DNA from: AP-15 sp963700185
GTDB taxonomy: Bacteria; Pseudomonadota; Alphaproteobacteria; ATCC43930; CGMCC-115725
Direction of reading: 5' to 3'
DNA length: 64,000 bases
NCBI GenBank assembly: GCA_963700185.1
Contig: CAVOWP010000007.1
Span: 124,001-188,000 of the forward strand
Below, piece after piece: positions 34,510 through 44,230 of this stretch. The notes below the pieces were generated by a model. It had not been told where the DNA came from, did no database searches, and was given only the letters and a program-made list of their open reading frames with translations. A program made the position numbers and the translations under genes. Numbering within the stretch: the first letter of the stretch is position 1; every line of letters starts with the position of its first letter.

Positions 34510-36912
34510 TTAATGAGTTACCAATCCCGACCGCTCTTCGCGAGCCGGGATCACCGGTTCGCCTTCGCCCTCCTCCGGCCAGGCAATCGGGGTCAGCGGC
34601 GCGGCGAGCGCCTCGCCGAGCAACTCGTCGACCGTTTTGACCGGTACAATTTTCAACCCACGCTTTACATTGTCGGGGATCTCGGCGAGATCTTTCTCGT
34701 TTTCCTTTGGGATCAGCACCGTCTTCAAGCCGCCGCGCAGGGCGGCGAGAAGCTTTTCCTTGAGCCCGCCGATCGGCAGCACGCGACCACGCAAGGTGAT
34801 CTCGCCGGTCATTGCGATGTCTCGCTTTACTGGAACGCCGCTCAGCACCGAAACGATCGAGGTTACCATCGCCACCCCGGCAGACGGGCCGTCTTTGGGC
34901 GTCGCACCCTCCGGCACATGGACGTGGATGTCTTTCTTCTCAAAGACTGTCGGCAGGATTCCGAAGACATAGCTGCGCGATTTGACGTAACTCTCGGCGG
35001 CCTGCACCGATTCCTTCATCACATCGCCGAGCTTTCCGGTGGCGGTGACCCGTCCCTTTCCTGGAACCGTCACCGCCTCGATCGTCAGCAATTCTCCGCC
35101 GACTTCGGTCCAGGCGAGCCCGGTCGTGCACCCGACCAGATCCTCGCTCTCCGCTTCGCCAAACCGGAACTTGCGCACCCCGGCATATTTCTCCAGGTTG
35201 CGACGCGTCACCGCGACGCGCTCCGTCTTCTTCATCAGAATGTCTTTGATCGCCTTTCGGGTCAGGTTGGCGATCTCGCGCTCGAGATTACGAACTCCCG
35301 CCTCACGCGTGTAATAGCGGATCAGATCGCGAATCGAGTTGTCGCTGATGCTCCACTCGTTCTTGCGTATGCCGTGCGCCGACATCTGCTTCGGGATCAG
35401 GTGGCGCTTTGCGATCTCGACCTTCTCATCCTCGGTGTAACCCGGGATGCGGATGATCTCCATGCGGTCGAGCAAAGGCTGCGGGATGCGCAGCGTGTTC
35501 GCGGTCGTGACGAACATCACGTCCGACAAATCGTAGTCGACCTCGAGGTAGTGGTCGTTGAATGTCGAGTTCTGCTCTGGATCGAGCACTTCGAGCAGCG
35601 CCGAGGATGGGTCGCCGCGCCAATCGGCGCCGAGCTTGTCGACCTCGTCGAGCAGGAACAGCGGATTTGAGGACTTGGCCTTCTTCATCCCCTGAATGAC
35701 CTTGCCCGGCATCGAGCCGATATAGGTCCGCCGGTGTCCGCGGATCTCGGCTTCGTCACGCACGCCGCCCAATGACATTCGCACGAAGTTCCGGCCGGTC
35801 GCGCGCGCGACCGACTTGCCGAGCGAGGTCTTGCCGACACCCGGGGCGCCGACCAGACACAGGATCGGCCCCTTCATCTTTTTCATGCGCTGCTGAACGG
35901 CGAGGTATTCGAGAATGCGTTCCTTGACCTTTTCGAGCCCGAAATGGTCGGCGTCGAGCACCTTCTCCGCGCTCTTGATGTCGCGTTTGATCTTGGTCCG
36001 GTTCTGCCACGGCACCGACAGCAGCCAATCGAGATAATTGCGCACGACCGTCGCCTCGGCTGACATCGGGCTCATGCTGCGCAGCTTCTTCAACTCGGCG
36101 AGCGCCTTGTCGCGCGCTTCCTTCGAGAACTTGGTCTTGTTGATGCGGTCCTCGAGCTCGGCCATCTCGTCGCGGCCGTCCTCGCCTTCGCCCAGTTCTT
36201 TCTGGATCGCCTTGAGTTGCTCGTTCAGGTAGTACTCGCGCTGCGTCTTCTCCATTTGGCGCTTCACGCGGCTGCGGATGCGCTTCTCGACTTGAAGAAC
36301 CCCGATTTCGCCCTCCATGTAGCCGAACACCTTTTCGAGACGCTCGGCCACCGCCCCGGTTTCGAGCAACTCCTGCTTCTCGGGGATTTTCAAGGTCAGA
36401 TGCGCCGCGACCGTATCGGCCAGCTTGCCAGGCTCTTCGATCTGGTTGATCGAGACCAAAACCTCCGGCGGGATCTTCTTATTGAGCTTGATGTATTGCT
36501 CGAACTGGCTCACCACGGTGCGCGCCAGAGCTTCGGTTTCCTGCTGCTCGCCGGCACTCTCGGAGATCGTCTCGGCGATCGCCTGGAAGAACTGGGGGTT
36601 ATCGGCAAACTTGACGATACGGGAACGCTGGCCACCCTCGACGAGGACCTTGACCGTGCCGTCTGGTAGCTTGAGCAGCTGCAGCACCGTGCCGACGGTG
36701 CCGACCGTGTAGATGTCCGAAGTCGCAGGGTCGTCCTGGGCGGCGTTCTTTTGTGTGACGAGCAGAATCTGCTTGTCGTCCTTCATCACGTCCTCGAGCG
36801 CGCGCACCGACTTCTCGCGGCCGACGAACAACGGCACGATCATATGCGGGAACACGACGATGTCGCGTAAGGGCAGGACAGGATAAAGCGCACCGCGCGC
36901 GGCTTCTAACAT
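34510..36912 (-). CDS. lon: ATP-dependent protease La (Lon)
   Basis: 800 residues. Domains in order: N-terminal substrate-binding domain (LYPVLPLRDIVVFPHMIVPL), a coiled-coil region, the AAA+ module with Walker A GAPGVGKTSLGKS and Walker B FLLDEVDKLG, and the serine protease domain with PKDGPSAGVAMVTS (catalytic Ser) and GGLKEKLLAALRGG (catalytic Lys). It degrades damaged and regulatory cytosolic proteins. It lies between clpX and hupB. Confidence 0.97.
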   Translation of the reverse strand: MLEAARGALYPVLPLRDIVVFPHMIVPLFVGREKSVRALEDVMKDDKQILLVTQKNAAQDDPATSDIYTVGTVGTVLQLLKLPDGTVKVLVEGGQRSRIVKFADNPQFFQAIAETISESAGEQQETEALARTVVSQFEQYIKLNKKIPPEVLVSINQIEEPGKLADTVAAHLTLKIPEKQELLETGAVAERLEKVFGYMEGEIGVLQVEKRIRSRVKRQMEKTQREYYLNEQLKAIQKELGEGEDGRDEMAELEDRINKTKFSKEARDKALAELKKLRSMSPMSAEATVVRNYLDWLLSVPWQNRTKIKRDIKSAEKVLDADHFGLEKVKERILEYLAVQQRMKKMKGPILCLVGAPGVGKTSLGKSVARATGRNFVRMSLGGVRDEAEIRGHRRTYIGSMPGKVIQGMKKAKSSNPLFLLDEVDKLGADWRGDPSSALLEVLDPEQNSTFNDHYLEVDYDLSDVMFVTTANTLRIPQPLLDRMEIIRIPGYTEDEKVEIAKRHLIPKQMSAHGIRKNEWSISDNSIRDLIRYYTREAGVRNLEREIANLTRKAIKDILMKKTERVAVTRRNLEKYAGVRKFRFGEAESEDLVGCTTGLAWTEVGGELLTIEAVTVPGKGRVTATGKLGDVMKESVQAAESYVKSRSYVFGILPTVFEKKDIHVHVPEGATPKDGPSAGVAMVTSIVSVLSGVPVKRDIAMTGEITLRGRVLPIGGLKEKLLAALRGGLKTVLIPKENEKDLAEIPDNVKRGLKIVPVKTVDELLGEALAAPLTPIAWPEEGEGEPVIPAREERSGLVTH

Positions 36913-37044
36913 AGGCCCTCACCTACAAATGTCCCTCCCGAAAATCGGGAAGGAGGGGACAGGGATACCGGTCTAAGGTTGGCCTCGTGCCGCCGGGCGT
37001 CAAGTCGGCCCGCGGCTTCGGCAATGGGCTGTGGCGCTGCAGGC

Positions 37045-38307
37045 TCAGTCACCTGTGCCGACACCGCCACGGTCGGAATAGATATGGAGCGGCCTGGCCC
37101 GCCCCTCGACGACTTCGCGGTTGATCACGATCTCGCTGACGCCAACGAGGCTGGGCAACTCGAACATCGAGTCGAGCAATATGGCCTCCATGATCGAACG
37201 CAGCCCGCGGGCCCCGGTCTTGCGCAGGATCGCCTTGTGGGCGATCGCCTTGAGCGCCTCCTCGTTCAATTCGAGCCGGACGTCTTCCATCTCGAACAGC
37301 CGTTGGTACTGCTTGACGAGCGCGTTCTTGGGCTTGGTCAAAATGTCGACCAATACCGACTCGTCGAGATCGTCGAGGGTAGCCACCACCGGCAACCGGC
37401 CGACGAATTCGGGGATCAGCCCGAATTTCAAGAGATCCTCGGGTTCGAGGTCCTTCAGGATTTCCCCGGTCTTGCGCTCCTCGGGCCCCCGCACCTCGGC
37501 GCCGAAGCCGATCGAGGTGCCCTGCCGCCGCTGGGCAATGATCTTTTCGAGCCCGGCGAACGCCCCGCCGCAGACGAACAAGATGTTGGTCGTGTCGACC
37601 TGGAGGAATTCCTGCTGCGGGTGCTTGCGGCCGCCTTGCGGCGGGACCGAAGCAATCGTGCCTTCCATGATCTTGAGGAGGGCCTGTTGCACGCCCTCGC
37701 CCGACACGTCGCGCGTGATCGACGGGTTGTCGGATTTGCGCGAGATCTTGTCGACCTCGTCGATGTAGACGATCCCGCGCTGCGCCCGCTCGACGTTGTA
37801 GTCGGCCGCCTGCAGCAGCTTCAAAATGATGTTCTCGACGTCCTCCCCGACATAGCCGGCCTCGGTCAACGTCGTCGCGTCCGCCATCGTAAACGGCACG
37901 TCGATGATCCGCGCCAAGGTCTGCGCGAGCAGCGTCTTGCCCGAGCCGGTCGGTCCGACCAGCAGGATGTTCGACTTGGCGAGCTCGACGTCGTTGTTCT
38001 TCGCGCCGTGCGCGAGACGTTTGTAATGATTGTGAACGGCAACCGACAATACGCGCTTGGCGTGGTCCTGGCCGATCACGTAGTCGTCGAGCACCTTGCA
38101 GATGTCGCGCGGTCCGGGAACCCCGTCGCGCGACTTGACCAGCGTCGTCTTGTGCTCCTCACGAATGATGTCCATGCAGAGCTCGACGCATTCATCGCAG
38201 ATGAACACGGTCGGGCCGGCGATCAGCTTTCTGACCTCGTGCTGGCTCTTGCCGCAGAACGAGCAGTAGAGCGTGTTTTTCGAGTCGCCGCCGCTGGATT
38301 TGGTCAT
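37045..38307 (-). CDS. clpX: ATP-dependent Clp protease ATP-binding subunit ClpX
   Basis: 420 residues from the ATG at 38307. The N-terminal zinc-binding domain (CSFCGKSQHEVRKL, FICDECVELC) recruits substrates. The AAA+ module has Walker A GPTGSGKTLLAQTLA and Walker B IVYIDEVDKIS. It unfolds proteins and feeds them to ClpP, whose gene is next upstream. Three 16-17-base repeats lie just ahead of its start. Confidence 0.97.
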   Translation of the reverse strand: MTKSSGGDSKNTLYCSFCGKSQHEVRKLIAGPTVFICDECVELCMDIIREEHKTTLVKSRDGVPGPRDICKVLDDYVIGQDHAKRVLSVAVHNHYKRLAHGAKNNDVELAKSNILLVGPTGSGKTLLAQTLARIIDVPFTMADATTLTEAGYVGEDVENIILKLLQAADYNVERAQRGIVYIDEVDKISRKSDNPSITRDVSGEGVQQALLKIMEGTIASVPPQGGRKHPQQEFLQVDTTNILFVCGGAFAGLEKIIAQRRQGTSIGFGAEVRGPEERKTGEILKDLEPEDLLKFGLIPEFVGRLPVVATLDDLDESVLVDILTKPKNALVKQYQRLFEMEDVRLELNEEALKAIAHKAILRKTGARGLRSIMEAILLDSMFELPSLVGVSEIVINREVVEGRARPLHIYSDRGGVGTGD

Positions 38308-38320
38308 CGCCACTCCGTCA

Positions 38321-38369
38321 CCGGCTGGAGCAATGCTCCACTGGAACAACGCCCCACTGGAACAACGCC
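38321..38369. repeat. Three tandem 16-17-base repeats just upstream of clpX
   Basis: Two perfect 16-base copies (38338-38353 and 38354-38369, CCACTGGAACAACGCC) follow a degenerate copy (38321-38337, CCGGCTGGAGCAATGCT). The array ends 14 bases from the clpX start codon, so it would lie in the clpX leader. Confidence 0.6.
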
Positions 38370-38512
38370 CACGGCCGTTCGGCCTAACCGGAAGCCGGAC
38401 AGCCCAGGGGCCCCCAACTTCCTGTGCTGAAGTATATGTGCTCTCGACGGATCAACAACCACTTAATCGCCTTCGACTTGTAGCGCCTGAACCGTCAAGC
38501 TTGCGCCCTTCC

Positions 38513-39154
38513 CTATCTGAACCCCTTTTCCGGTTCGTCGCGGCCCGGCCGATTTTCAACCACTTCGTCAATTAGACCAAACTCCTTCGCTTCGAGCGGC
38601 GAGAGAAATTTATCGCGCTCGACTGCGGCGGCGATGGTCTCCAACAGCTGACCGGTGTGCCGGACATAGATCTCGTTGAGCCGGGCCCGCAAAGCGAGGA
38701 TCTCGCGCGCCTGGATCTCGATATCGGTCGCCTGCCCCTGTGCGCCGCCGGAGGGCTGGTGGATCATGATTCGCGAATTCGGCAGCGAAAACCGCTTGCC
38801 TTTGGCTCCGGCGCACATCAGCAGCGAGCCCATTGAGGCAGCCTGGCCGATACACACCGTCGAGACCGGCGAGCGGATGTACTGCATCGTGTCGTAGATC
38901 GCCAGCCCGGCGGTGACGACCCCACCCGGGGAGTTGATGTAAAAAGCAATGTCCTTCGACGGATTTTCCAATTCGAGGAACAACAGCTGAGCGCAGATCA
39001 GGCTGGCGACAGCGTCGTGGACGGGACCAACCAGAAAGATGATGCGCTCCTTGAGCAGGCGTGAGTAAATGTCGTAAGCGCGTTCGCCGCGGTTGGTCTG
39101 CTCGACGACCATCGGCACCAGATTGTTCATGTACTGTTCGAAGTAATCGGACAT
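38513..39154 (-). CDS. clpP: ATP-dependent Clp protease proteolytic subunit
   Basis: 213 residues from the ATG at 39154. It is the serine peptidase that forms the 14-mer chamber. GQAASMGSLLMCAGAKGKRF carries the catalytic Ser, RIMIHQPSGGAQGQ the catalytic His, and ERDKFLSPLEAKEFGLIDEV holds the C-terminal signature with the Asp region earlier. Partner ClpX is encoded next downstream, tig next upstream. Confidence 0.96.
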   Translation of the reverse strand: MSDYFEQYMNNLVPMVVEQTNRGERAYDIYSRLLKERIIFLVGPVHDAVASLICAQLLFLELENPSKDIAFYINSPGGVVTAGLAIYDTMQYIRSPVSTVCIGQAASMGSLLMCAGAKGKRFSLPNSRIMIHQPSGGAQGQATDIEIQAREILALRARLNEIYVRHTGQLLETIAAAVERDKFLSPLEAKEFGLIDEVVENRPGRDEPEKGFR

Positions 39155-39206
39155 TGCTCGCCTCCTCGGCACTCCGGCGCCGCCAATACGGCGCAGGTTC
39201 ATCGGG

Positions 39207-40772
39207 TCAATCCGCCGCAACCTCACTTGCGTCCGGCCCAGTTGCGCTCGGCACATCGGCATCATCAGGATCGGGCAGGGTCAGCAGCTCTTGCGGGCTG
39301 ATCTTACGCTCTTGAACTTTGGCCAGTTCGACAATGAAGTCGACGACCTTGTCCTCGAAGATCGGGGCCCGCAGATTGGCGACAGCGTCTGAATTCTGCC
39401 GATAAAAATCGAGAACCTGACGCTCATACCCCGGGTGCCGCCGCGCTTCGCGGGTGATCGCCTGGTTCAGTTCATCCTGGGTCACCGTGATATTGTTGCT
39501 GCGCCCGACTTCGGCAAGGAGCAGCCCCAGCCGGACCCTGCGTTCGGCAATCCTGCGATACTCGGCCTTCAAGGCTTCGTCGTCCTCCTTCGTGTCGGCT
39601 TCCTCTTTCTTGGCTACCTGCTGGTCGCCGACTTGCGCCGGATTTGGGCTGATCTCGCCCTCGGCTTGCGCCGGCTCCGCAGACGCCGCGTCGGCGACCT
39701 GGTCGCCGATCGGTGTGTCCGGCGCTTCCGGCGGGGCGGTCTCCTGGCCGGGTTCTCGGCCGGCGGCCGACACCGGCTCCGCGGCGGTGCCTTCCGATTG
39801 AGCCGCCCGTTCTTTTTCGGCCTCGTGTTGCCGCCAGATGTTTTCGAATTCGAGCTCGACCATGCCGGGCGGGACAGCGAAATCGTAATTCTGCGCGAGC
39901 TTGTCGAGCAACGAACGCTTCAGGCGCAGGCGCGATGCGGCCTGATAATCGCGCCGCATCTGCTGCCGCACCTCGTCGCGCAACTCGGCCAAGCTTTCGA
40001 GCCCGACCGCCTTGCCTAACTCGTCGTCGATGACCACCGGCAGGCGTTCGCGGACCTCTTTCACATCGACCTCGAACACGGCTTCCTTGCCTGCGAAATC
40101 CGGCACTCCATAGTCTTCGGGGAAGGTCACGCGGACGGTGCGATGCTCGCCGGCGACGGCGCCGATCAGCTGCTCTTCGAAACCGGGTATGAAGCCGGCG
40201 GAGCCCAGCAAGATCTGGCGGTCCTTCCCGGCGGCGCCCGGGATCTCCCGCTCGCCGCTGTGTCCTTCTATATCGACCAAGATGATGTCGCCGCTCTCGG
40301 CTGGGCGTTCCGCGACCTCGGTCTTCCGCTGCTGCTCGGCCATGCGCTCGATCGCGCGGTCGACATCCTCGTCGGGCACCTCGATGACGAGCCGCTCGAT
40401 ATCCAGTTCGGCAAACCTCGGTTCCGGGATTTCCGGCAACACCTCCAACGACATGTTGTATTCGAGATCGGTCCCCTCGCTGAACGAGACGATGTCGACC
40501 TTCGGCGGCAATGCCGGGCGCAGATTGTGCTCGCGTATCGCGTCGGTGGAAGTGCCTTGCAGCGTGTTCTCCAACACTTCTCCGAGCACCGAGCTGCCGA
40601 AGCGCTGGCGCAGGATCTGCATCGGTACCTTGCCCGGACGGAAGCCTCGCAGCTGGATCGTTCTGCCGATTTCGCCGAGCCGGCTCGTGACTTTCTCTTC
40701 GAGCTCGCCGGCGGGTACGACGACGCGGAACTCGCGTTTGAGCCCTTCGGCGCTGGTTTCTGTCACTTGCAT
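39207..40772 (-). CDS. tig: Trigger factor, with a 77-residue insertion
   Basis: 521 residues against about 430-460 in most bacteria. The ribosome-binding domain holds LRGFRPGKVPMQILRQRFGS, followed by the FKBP-type prolyl isomerase domain (about 155-245) and the helical chaperone domain. Between about 322 and 398 sits a low-complexity Ala/Pro/Glu/Gln segment, ending in an acidic run, that interrupts the C-terminal domain. It assists nascent chains at the ribosome exit. The ATG at 40772 has no clear ribosome site. It heads the tig-clpP-clpX-lon block. Confidence 0.95.
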   Translation of the reverse strand: MQVTETSAEGLKREFRVVVPAGELEEKVTSRLGEIGRTIQLRGFRPGKVPMQILRQRFGSSVLGEVLENTLQGTSTDAIREHNLRPALPPKVDIVSFSEGTDLEYNMSLEVLPEIPEPRFAELDIERLVIEVPDEDVDRAIERMAEQQRKTEVAERPAESGDIILVDIEGHSGEREIPGAAGKDRQILLGSAGFIPGFEEQLIGAVAGEHRTVRVTFPEDYGVPDFAGKEAVFEVDVKEVRERLPVVIDDELGKAVGLESLAELRDEVRQQMRRDYQAASRLRLKRSLLDKLAQNYDFAVPPGMVELEFENIWRQHEAEKERAAQSEGTAAEPVSAAGREPGQETAPPEAPDTPIGDQVADAASAEPAQAEGEISPNPAQVGDQQVAKKEEADTKEDDEALKAEYRRIAERRVRLGLLLAEVGRSNNITVTQDELNQAITREARRHPGYERQVLDFYRQNSDAVANLRAPIFEDKVVDFIVELAKVQERKISPQELLTLPDPDDADVPSATGPDASEVAAD

Positions 40773-40827
40773 GAAGGAGGACCTATAGTTCCCGGTGTAG
40801 ATCGGTACGGTATGGATAGAGAGATTG

Positions 40828-40912
40828 TGGTGCGGGCGGGGGGATTTGAACCCCCACGATTTCCATCGCTGGAACCTAAATCCAGTGCGTCTGCCAATTC
40901 CGCCACGCCCGC
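40828..40912 (-). tRNA. tRNA-Leu (anticodon TAG)
   Basis: The minus strand gives an 85-base class II tRNA with encoded CCA. Acceptor GCGGGCG pairs with CGCCCGC, the anticodon stem CTGGA/TCCAG encloses TTTAGGT (anticodon TAG), a long variable arm follows, and the T arm is GGGGGTTCAAATCCCCC. It lies just upstream of tig. Confidence 0.95.
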
Positions 40913-41004
40913 CGCTGCAGCTGCCGGAGCGGCTGTTCCGACCCGTCCGCAACCCAGGTTTATCACAAACGCTGCGGCCAACATAGACGAGCCCGCGCAG
41001 GCGG

Positions 41005-42438
41005 TCAGCCGGCGCGCGCCAGGTTGCGCAAGGCAGAGGCGGCGGCAACGCGTCCTTCACCGCGATACGCTTCGTGATTGGCCTCGATTTCGCCGAGACG
41101 GTACAGATAATTGACCATGATGCCGGCAGATTGCTGCAGGCCCTTGGCGGAGACATCGCTGAGCCAGTTGAGCCGCTCGACGCGCGCTCCGTTGCTCAGG
41201 TGAAAATGAGCCACCGGGTCGAGTGCCCGCCCGGAGGGAGCCCGTTCCCTGACGAGATAGCGCGCGCACAGACGCAGTAGCGGCTCGCGCAACGCGCCGG
41301 CAATTCGCTGGTCGTTATGCCAGCCCTCCTGATCGATCAGCGACAGGAGATCGCCTCCCGGCACCTCCTCGCCGAGCGCCTCGATCGCTGTCCGCTCGGC
41401 CGGCAACAACATCTCGCCGGGGGCCGCCCGGTCCTGACGCTCGAGCCAGGCACGAAACCCCGGGACCGGTGACAAGGTTGCGAAGGTCTTGAGGCGCGGC
41501 AGCTCGATCGCCAGGGCATCGGCGACCCGCTTGATCAGAAAGTCCCCAAAGCTGATGCCCGCCAGCCCGCGCTGGCAATTGGAGATCGAATAGAAGATCG
41601 CCGCATCGGCGGCCTGCGGATCGCCGATCGGGGCCGTCTCGTCGAGCAGCGCATGAACATTGCCGGCCATGCCCGCGACGAGCGCCACCTCGACAAAGAT
41701 CAGCGGCTCGTCCGGCATGCGCGGGTGAAAGAAGGCGAAGCAGCGGCGGTCGGCGTCGAGCCGGTTCTTCAGATCCGTCCAGCCGCGAATCTCGTGCACC
41801 GCCTCGTAGACCATCAGCTTTTCGAGCAACGCCGCCGACGATTCCCAGGTAATTCGCTTCAGCTCGAGAAACCCGATGTCAAACCAATTGGCGAGCAGAC
41901 GCTTCAGATCCTCCTCGAGCCCGCTCAGCAGCGGATCGCTCCGCCCGAGGTCGATCAGCTCGGCGCGGCGATCGACGAGGAATTTGACCCCTTCGGGAAG
42001 CGCATTGAACTGCCGCAGCAAGGTAATGCGCGGCGGCTCCAAGGCGTCGCGCAAGGCGCGCTCCTCGGCAGTACGCTGACCCGGTTCGGCGGCCTCGATC
42101 AGCGTCTGGCATCGGCGCCTGACCTCGTCGTGGTCGACATCGAATTCGCGCGCCAACAGCTGCAGAAAGCGCTCGCGGCCGGCGGGGTCGAGCGACAGAT
42201 AGGTGCGGCCGAGATCGGCGGCGCGGGCCCGTGCCGTGACGCCGCCGGCGCGCCCATCCAGCGAGCTCAGCATCTGCTGGTGAAGCCGGCTCGCATCCTC
42301 GCCGGAGAGATCGGGGCGGGGTGTGCCGCTCAGAACCCCGCGTGCGGATTCGGCGATGTCGCGCCATGCGCTGCGCAAATTCGTCAGCGTCCGGTCGAAC
42401 ACGCCCTCGAAAAAGCCGGCGGGAGCGGGATCGGGCAT
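41005..42438 (-). CDS. Malonyl-CoA decarboxylase
   Basis: 477 residues. It converts malonyl-CoA to acetyl-CoA and CO2. Long stretches match the family: FKRIT-type sequence IGFLELKRITWESSAALLEK, the segment CFAFFHPRMPDEPLIFVEVA, AIFYSISNCQRGLAGISFGD and the catalytic-dyad region DPVAHFHLSNGAR near the C-terminus. The N-terminal half is helical. It has no malonate CoA-transferase neighbour here and appears monocistronic. Confidence 0.93.
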   Translation of the reverse strand: MPDPAPAGFFEGVFDRTLTNLRSAWRDIAESARGVLSGTPRPDLSGEDASRLHQQMLSSLDGRAGGVTARARAADLGRTYLSLDPAGRERFLQLLAREFDVDHDEVRRRCQTLIEAAEPGQRTAEERALRDALEPPRITLLRQFNALPEGVKFLVDRRAELIDLGRSDPLLSGLEEDLKRLLANWFDIGFLELKRITWESSAALLEKLMVYEAVHEIRGWTDLKNRLDADRRCFAFFHPRMPDEPLIFVEVALVAGMAGNVHALLDETAPIGDPQAADAAIFYSISNCQRGLAGISFGDFLIKRVADALAIELPRLKTFATLSPVPGFRAWLERQDRAAPGEMLLPAERTAIEALGEEVPGGDLLSLIDQEGWHNDQRIAGALREPLLRLCARYLVRERAPSGRALDPVAHFHLSNGARVERLNWLSDVSAKGLQQSAGIMVNYLYRLGEIEANHEAYRGEGRVAAASALRNLARAG

Positions 42439-42530
42439 AGCGGCTCTAATGCAGTGATCGGCGTCGAAACGAGACGCGAAGGGCTGCGCCGCGTCAATCC
42501 AAAAAACGCCCGTTTAGCTAACGTGTTCCG

Positions 42531-44027
42531 TTAACCGCCCTTGGTGGTGTGAGCAAGCAAATCTTGGAGCACCGGAACAACCGCGTCGATCAGATCCTCG
42601 GCAACGAGGCCGAGGCCGAACCGAGAGGCGGCCTCGCCATGGATCCAGGCCGCTGCCGCCGCGGCCTCAAACGGTTCCATACCCTGCGCGAGAAGCCCGA
42701 GCACGATCCCCGCGAGCACATCGCCGCTGCCGGCCGTCGCGAGCTGCGGCGGTGCGTTCGCGTTGATCGCGACCCGTCCGTCCGGTGCGGCTATCACGGT
42801 GTCGGCGCCCTTGAGCAGCACCACCGCGCCACTCTGTCGCGCCGCGCGGCGCGTCCGCTCGAGTTTGTCGCCCGCGGTGTCGAAAAGGCGGGAAAATTCG
42901 CCGGCATGCGGGGTCATCACGCACGCCGAGCGGACCGCCGAGAACAATGTGGCGGGATCTTCGGCAAACGAGGTCAATGCGTCGGCGTCGAGCACCGCGC
43001 GCTTGCCGGCGCCTAGAATCGCCAATGTCTTGACCCGAGTTTCGTCGCCGACACCGGCACCCGGGCCGATCAGCGCGGCGTTGCGTCGCTTGTCCGTAAG
43101 AAAGCCCTGGAACGCCTCGATATCCGCAACCGGATGGACGATGACGCCGGTCAATGCCGCTGCATAGATCGAGAAGGCGACTTCAGGGGCGGCGACCGTG
43201 ACCAACCCGGCGCCGAGCCGGGCGGCGGCTCGCGCCGCCAGCCGCGCCGCGCCGGTCATCACCGCGCCGCCCGCAACGAGCGCATGCCCGCGCGCATATT
43301 TGTGAGTATCGAGGCCGGGCCGGGGGAAGGCGCCGAGCCACCAGCCGGGGACATTCTCCGCGGTATCCGGCGCGATTCGGTCAAGCACGGCACCGGAGAT
43401 GCCAATCTGCTCGAGCACCGTCTCGCCGCAATAGCTTCGCCCCGGCAACAGCAGATGCCCGGTTTTTTTGCGGAAGAACGTGACGGTCACCGCGGCCCGC
43501 GGTGCGACCCCGCGAACTTCGCCGCTCGCCCCGTCGATGCCGCTCGGAACGTCGATCGCGACAAGCGGCACCCGCCGCTCGCCGATCGCCTCGATGACGG
43601 CACGTGCCATGCCTTCGACGGGGCGCGCAAGCCCCGCACCAAAGATGCCGTCGACGACGAGCTCGGCGCCGTCGAGCGCGGCCGGCGTCAGCGGCTCGAC
43701 AATGCCCGGCCAGCGTGCCGCCGCCTGCGCGGCGTCGCCGTGCAGCGCCGCGACGGAGCCGAGCAGCGCGAGGCGCACCGGCCAGCCGCGCTCCGCCAGC
43801 ACGCGCGCTGCGACAAAGCCGTCGCCGCCGTTGTTTCCCGGCCCGCAGAGCACCGCGAGCGGCTGCGGCGGCCAGTGCCGCGAAACTGCGTCGGCGACAT
43901 TGCGGCCGGCATTCTCCATCAGCTCGACGCCGGGAACGCCCCCAACGATCGTCAGCCGATCAGCCTCACCCATCTGTGCCGGGGTCAGAAGAGCGCGCCG
44001 GCGCCAGACCTCGGGGGAGATCGTCAT
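42531..44027 (-). CDS. nnr: Bifunctional NAD(P)H-hydrate epimerase / ADP-dependent dehydratase
   Basis: 498 residues from the ATG at 44027. It repairs hydrated NAD(P)H. The N-terminal YjeF domain epimerises (GPGNNGGDGFVAARVLAERG). The C-terminal ribokinase-like domain dehydrates (VLLKGADTVIAAPDGRVAIN, ATAGSGDVLAGIVLGLLAQG). Another ATG 20 codons upstream is less likely. Confidence 0.94.
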   Translation of the reverse strand: MTISPEVWRRRALLTPAQMGEADRLTIVGGVPGVELMENAGRNVADAVSRHWPPQPLAVLCGPGNNGGDGFVAARVLAERGWPVRLALLGSVAALHGDAAQAAARWPGIVEPLTPAALDGAELVVDGIFGAGLARPVEGMARAVIEAIGERRVPLVAIDVPSGIDGASGEVRGVAPRAAVTVTFFRKKTGHLLLPGRSYCGETVLEQIGISGAVLDRIAPDTAENVPGWWLGAFPRPGLDTHKYARGHALVAGGAVMTGAARLAARAAARLGAGLVTVAAPEVAFSIYAAALTGVIVHPVADIEAFQGFLTDKRRNAALIGPGAGVGDETRVKTLAILGAGKRAVLDADALTSFAEDPATLFSAVRSACVMTPHAGEFSRLFDTAGDKLERTRRAARQSGAVVLLKGADTVIAAPDGRVAINANAPPQLATAGSGDVLAGIVLGLLAQGMEPFEAAAAAAWIHGEAASRFGLGLVAEDLIDAVVPVLQDLLAHTTKGG

Positions 44028-44109
44028 CGGCAAAATGTGGGGAGTATGCCATTCGCGCGTAAGCCCGGCTTGACGCACCGCCCGCAAATCGTTACCTCCA
44101 CCGCGGGAC

Positions 44110-44187
44110 GGCGGGTGTAGCTCAGTTGGTTAGAGCGCCAGATTGTGGATCTGGATGTCGTCGGTTCAAATCCGATCACTCGCCCCA
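44110..44187 (+). tRNA. tRNA-His (anticodon GTG)
   Basis: 78 bases with the extra 5' G (44110) opposite discriminator C (44184) that marks tRNA-His, and encoded CCA. Acceptor GCGGGTG pairs with CACTCGC; the anticodon stem CCAGA/TCTGG encloses TTGTGGA (anticodon GTG). Confidence 0.95.
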
Positions 44188-44230
44188 TTTAATCCAAAAA
44201 CGCCGCCAAACGAACTGCTGGTGCCCTTGG

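Noticed and set aside
36979..38430. 483-codon frame antisense to clpX
   Set aside because: Shadow of clpX; no recognisable domain.
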